Assembly (NCBI GenBank): GCA_024138025.1
Contig: JAMXBD010000237.1
Span: 806,001 to 870,000, forward strand
Length of the DNA: 64,000 nucleotides
Direction of reading: 5' to 3'
Origin: Combretum micranthum
Lineage: Eukaryota; Streptophyta; Magnoliopsida; Myrtales; Combretaceae
Part shown: positions 61,480 through 64,000 of the stretch, one piece after another
Layout of the letters: each line of letters begins with the position of its first letter
Numbering within the stretch: the stretch's first letter is position 1
Position numbers and translations under genes: made by a program
The notes under the pieces: generated by a model
Seen by the model: the letters and a program-made list of their open reading frames with translations, nothing else
Told to the model about the DNA's origin: nothing
The model's database searches: none

Positions 61480-62758
61480 TGCATGACGAAAAGCTTAACT
61501 AGTATGTTCCATTTGAAATAGAGATTTATATTATCATCGTTTAGAAGAAGGTGCATCTCTTGATGGTCACTTACAAACTTTTAAAGAAATTGTTTCTGAT
61601 TTAGAAACGTTAGAAGTTAAGTATGATGAGGATTTAGGTTTAATCCTATTATGTTCTTTGCCTCCATCATATGCGACCTTTAGAGATATCCTTCTATATA
61701 GTCATGATACTTTGTTGATTGATGAAGTTTATGTTGGTTTAAGCTATTTTGAAAAGATGAAACATCTTGTGATTAAATCTGATTCTACTTCTAAAAGTTT
61801 GGTAGCACGTGGTAGGAGTCAAGACCGTAAGTATGCTGGGAATTCTAGAGGTAAGTCTAAATCTTCAAATAGATTTAAAACTTGTAACTATTGCAAGAAG
61901 AAATTCCACATTAAGGCAGATTGTTATAAACTGTAGAATAAAAATAAGAAGACTGGTGAGAATCAAAAGCAAAATCAATCTGCTAAAACGGTTGAGGCCG
62001 ATATTGTTGATGATCATACTAATGGTGATCTTCTTGTTGCTTTGATAGTGATTCACTAGCCAGTAAAGAGTGGATTTTGGACTATGGATGTACCTTTCAT
62101 ATGTGTCCCAATTGGGACTGCTTTTCAACATATGAAACGATTTTCAGAGGTGTTGTTTTGATAAGAAATAACACTTCTTGTAAAGTTGTAGGTACTGGAA
62201 CAATTAAGATCAAGATGTTTGGTGGTGTGGTTAGAACGCTTGGTGATGTGAGACACATTCCTGATTTGAAGAGAATTTTGATTTCTCTTAGTACCCTTGA
62301 TCTAAAGGGGTATCGGTATACAGGTGAAGGTGGAGTCCTGAAGATCAGTAAGGGTTCACTGGTGGTGATGAAAGGCTATAGAAAGATTGCTAATCTTTAT
62401 TCATTGCAAGGTTTTGTTGTGACAGGTGATGCAGTCGTTGGTTCCTCCTTGTCAAATGAAAATGCCACTAGGCTATGGCATGTGCGTCTGGGGCATATGA
62501 GTGAAGTGGTATAGCAGAATTAAGTAAGCGAAGACTTCTAGATGGACAAGGTATCAACAAATTGAAGTTTGACAAATACTGCATATTTGGGAAGCAGAAA
62601 CGGGTCAGGTTCACCATAGCACCATAATACTAAAGGCACTCTGGACTATATTATTATGACCTTTAGGTTTATTACCTTCCGGTGGCGGTGCCAGCTAATG
62701 ATGACCATTATAGATGATTACTCCAGAAAGGTTTGGGCATATTTCTTGAAGCAAGAAA
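61480..62758 (+). pseudogene. Ty1/copia gag-protease-integrase fragment
   Basis: The gag frame (about 61527-61936) has HLQTFKEIVSDLETL, LCSLPPSYATFRDILLY and a perfect CX2CX4HX4C zinc knuckle (CNYCKKKFHIKADC), then a premature TAG at 61934. After a frame change the protease begins WILDYGCTFHM, with Tyr in place of the Ser/Thr of the catalytic D-S/T-G. The GAG-preintegrase motif LWHVRLGHMSE follows before TAG at 62512, then the integrase start TIIDDYSRKVWAYFLKQE. The fragment is cut at 62759 by a family-B LTR and on the left by another at 61469. Reverse transcriptase is not in the window. Confidence 0.85.
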
Positions 62759-64000
62759 TGTCACGCCCCAAGGGTATTCTAGTAGAAGTAGACAAGTCAC
62801 ACTTGAATACTATCATTAGATTACCTTTAGAGAGTGACATGTTTTCCAAAATACCATGATCTTTTAATTGCTTCGATAAGAAATGATAAATACATGTAAG
62901 AAATAAATTAGTAAATAACTACTATCTTAATCATAAAGTATCACAGATTATTAAAAACTATGTAGTCTTCTTGTAATTCATAACTAATAAAAATAGCACT
63001 AGCTAATCTATTTTAGGAAAATGTGACCATTAATCCCAAGTAGAACATAAGCTTTCAGTTTTAAGCCCTTACTGGAGCCATGTTCCTCCAAGACTAAAAT
63101 AGGGTCAAAGTGTAAACTTGAAATCGACTGTAGGAGTATGAGCGAAACCACAGCTCAATGAATAAAGACATATTACACATCAAACAAGCTATTAACAAAT
63201 CGTATGTATGCAATCACTCAAACATATGCTGATACAAGCTTGGATGATCTAAAATCAAATAGAAAAAAGTTTACGCATTTTTTAGGGTGAAGAACATTTA
63301 CCTTATGACTCACCTACCAGGAGGGCTAAGTTTACAGGAAATCAATAAATTTCTGTCTTAGGGTTTTCACTTTAAATTTACCAATAGTTTTAACTAACCT
63401 TTCTGTATCCATCCTTAGAAACTCTCAAGTATTAATCATTCAAAGTGATACTAAGGGTGACGTTCTTCGTTGCCACTTAGTTTCCGTAGAAGAACGGAAC
63501 AAGGAAAACCTTGGAATAACTAACACTTTGAAAAATCAGCGTTAAAAGAGAACCAATATTAATAGTAGCAGGCTTGTCACTCGTTTGTATATGATAATGC
63601 AATCGTGCATGTTGACTAGATATATTAAATGTCAATAGCTTTTTCAATTTCATGGTGATCGTACATTACACAATCATCATTATACTACTTCACTCATCAC
63701 ACCATTATTTTTCTTTTGTAATGGTAGATTAGCAATCATAACATCAGATCACAACACTTTTCCATCAAAACATTCATATAATATTGTTTGCATTACATGT
63801 TCAGCTATTTACAAGCACAAAAGTAATATGACTATATTACTCACCTGCTCATGGTAAACTTAATCGTAATAATCTGTCGGAAGATCTTCTATGGTATCAA
63901 AGTCACCTATTGAGATGATAAAAATATCATCAATATAATATAGATTATATAACTAAACTCCTATACGTCTCTAGTGTCCTAAATTGTTATTTATCAAGTT
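62759..64000 (-). mobile_element. Family-B LTR, minus strand, running out of the window
   Basis: It starts TGTCACGCCCCAAGGG directly inside the copia integrase frame (preceding bases AGAAA). AGTAGACAAGTCACACTTGA and later blocks match the copy at 50017. The acidic frame is intact at 63860-63907. By comparison with 36887-40538, about 2.4 kb more should lie beyond the window. Confidence 0.75.
63860..63907 (-). other. Acidic reading frame, family-B type
   Basis: The minus-strand frame GDFDTIEDLPTDYYD then TAA, after the acceptor-like TCTCAATAG|GT and followed by the donor-like GAGCAG|GTGAGTAA. Compare GDSGIGEDLPEDYYD at 38035. Confidence 0.55.

Overview
This window looks like intergenic DNA from a eudicot plant with a retrotransposon-rich, AT-rich genome. 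The evidence is one plant-type terpene synthase gene with the canonical seven exons, surrounded by Ty3/gypsy (Athila-like and long-LTR families), Ty1/copia, TRIM-like and CACTA-like remains, many of them nested in one another. I cannot name the species from the sequence. No tRNA, rRNA or CRISPR was seen.

Layout. 163-3067 is a 2.9-kb solo LTR (family A) with a perfect 5-bp target duplication. 4.03-4.98 kb is a degenerate AT-rich tandem array, followed at 5.07-6.32 kb by a CACTA-like remnant packed with copies of a palindrome. 6.98-12.47 kb is a ~1.2-kb tandemly repeated unit broken up by TRIM-like LTRs, a copia LTR and a GAGC-rich repeat. 13,490-33,090 is a degenerate Athila-type element on the minus strand, closed by the target duplication GCATA. 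It carries nested long-LTR insertions in its 3' LTR, its integrase and its 5' LTR. 36,140-36,507 is a second CACTA-like terminus, and 36,887-40,538 is a 3.65-kb solo LTR (family B) with a perfect target duplication.

The only cellular gene found is at 41,500-48,493: a cytosolic, TPS-a-like sesquiterpene synthase. All seven exons, all splice junctions and both metal-binding motifs are intact, but a one-base loss in exon 3 makes it a recent pseudogene (or the base is a sequencing error). From 49.7 kb to the end the window is again nested LTRs: a family-A element with a gag gene and primer binding site inside a family-B LTR, further family-B LTRs in both orientations, and a copia gag-protease-integrase fragment cut off by a family-B LTR that leaves the window.

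The most unexpected observation is that several of these long LTRs, in two families and both orientations, carry at a constant place a short acidic reading frame ending in a stop. It is preceded by a splice-acceptor-like AG|GT, and in family B it is followed by a splice-donor-like sequence. Differences between copies are largely synonymous or conservative, which suggests the LTRs encode (or encoded) a spliced acidic peptide tail. The same LTRs carry GC-rich blocks of imperfect repeats whose repeat words differ between copies.
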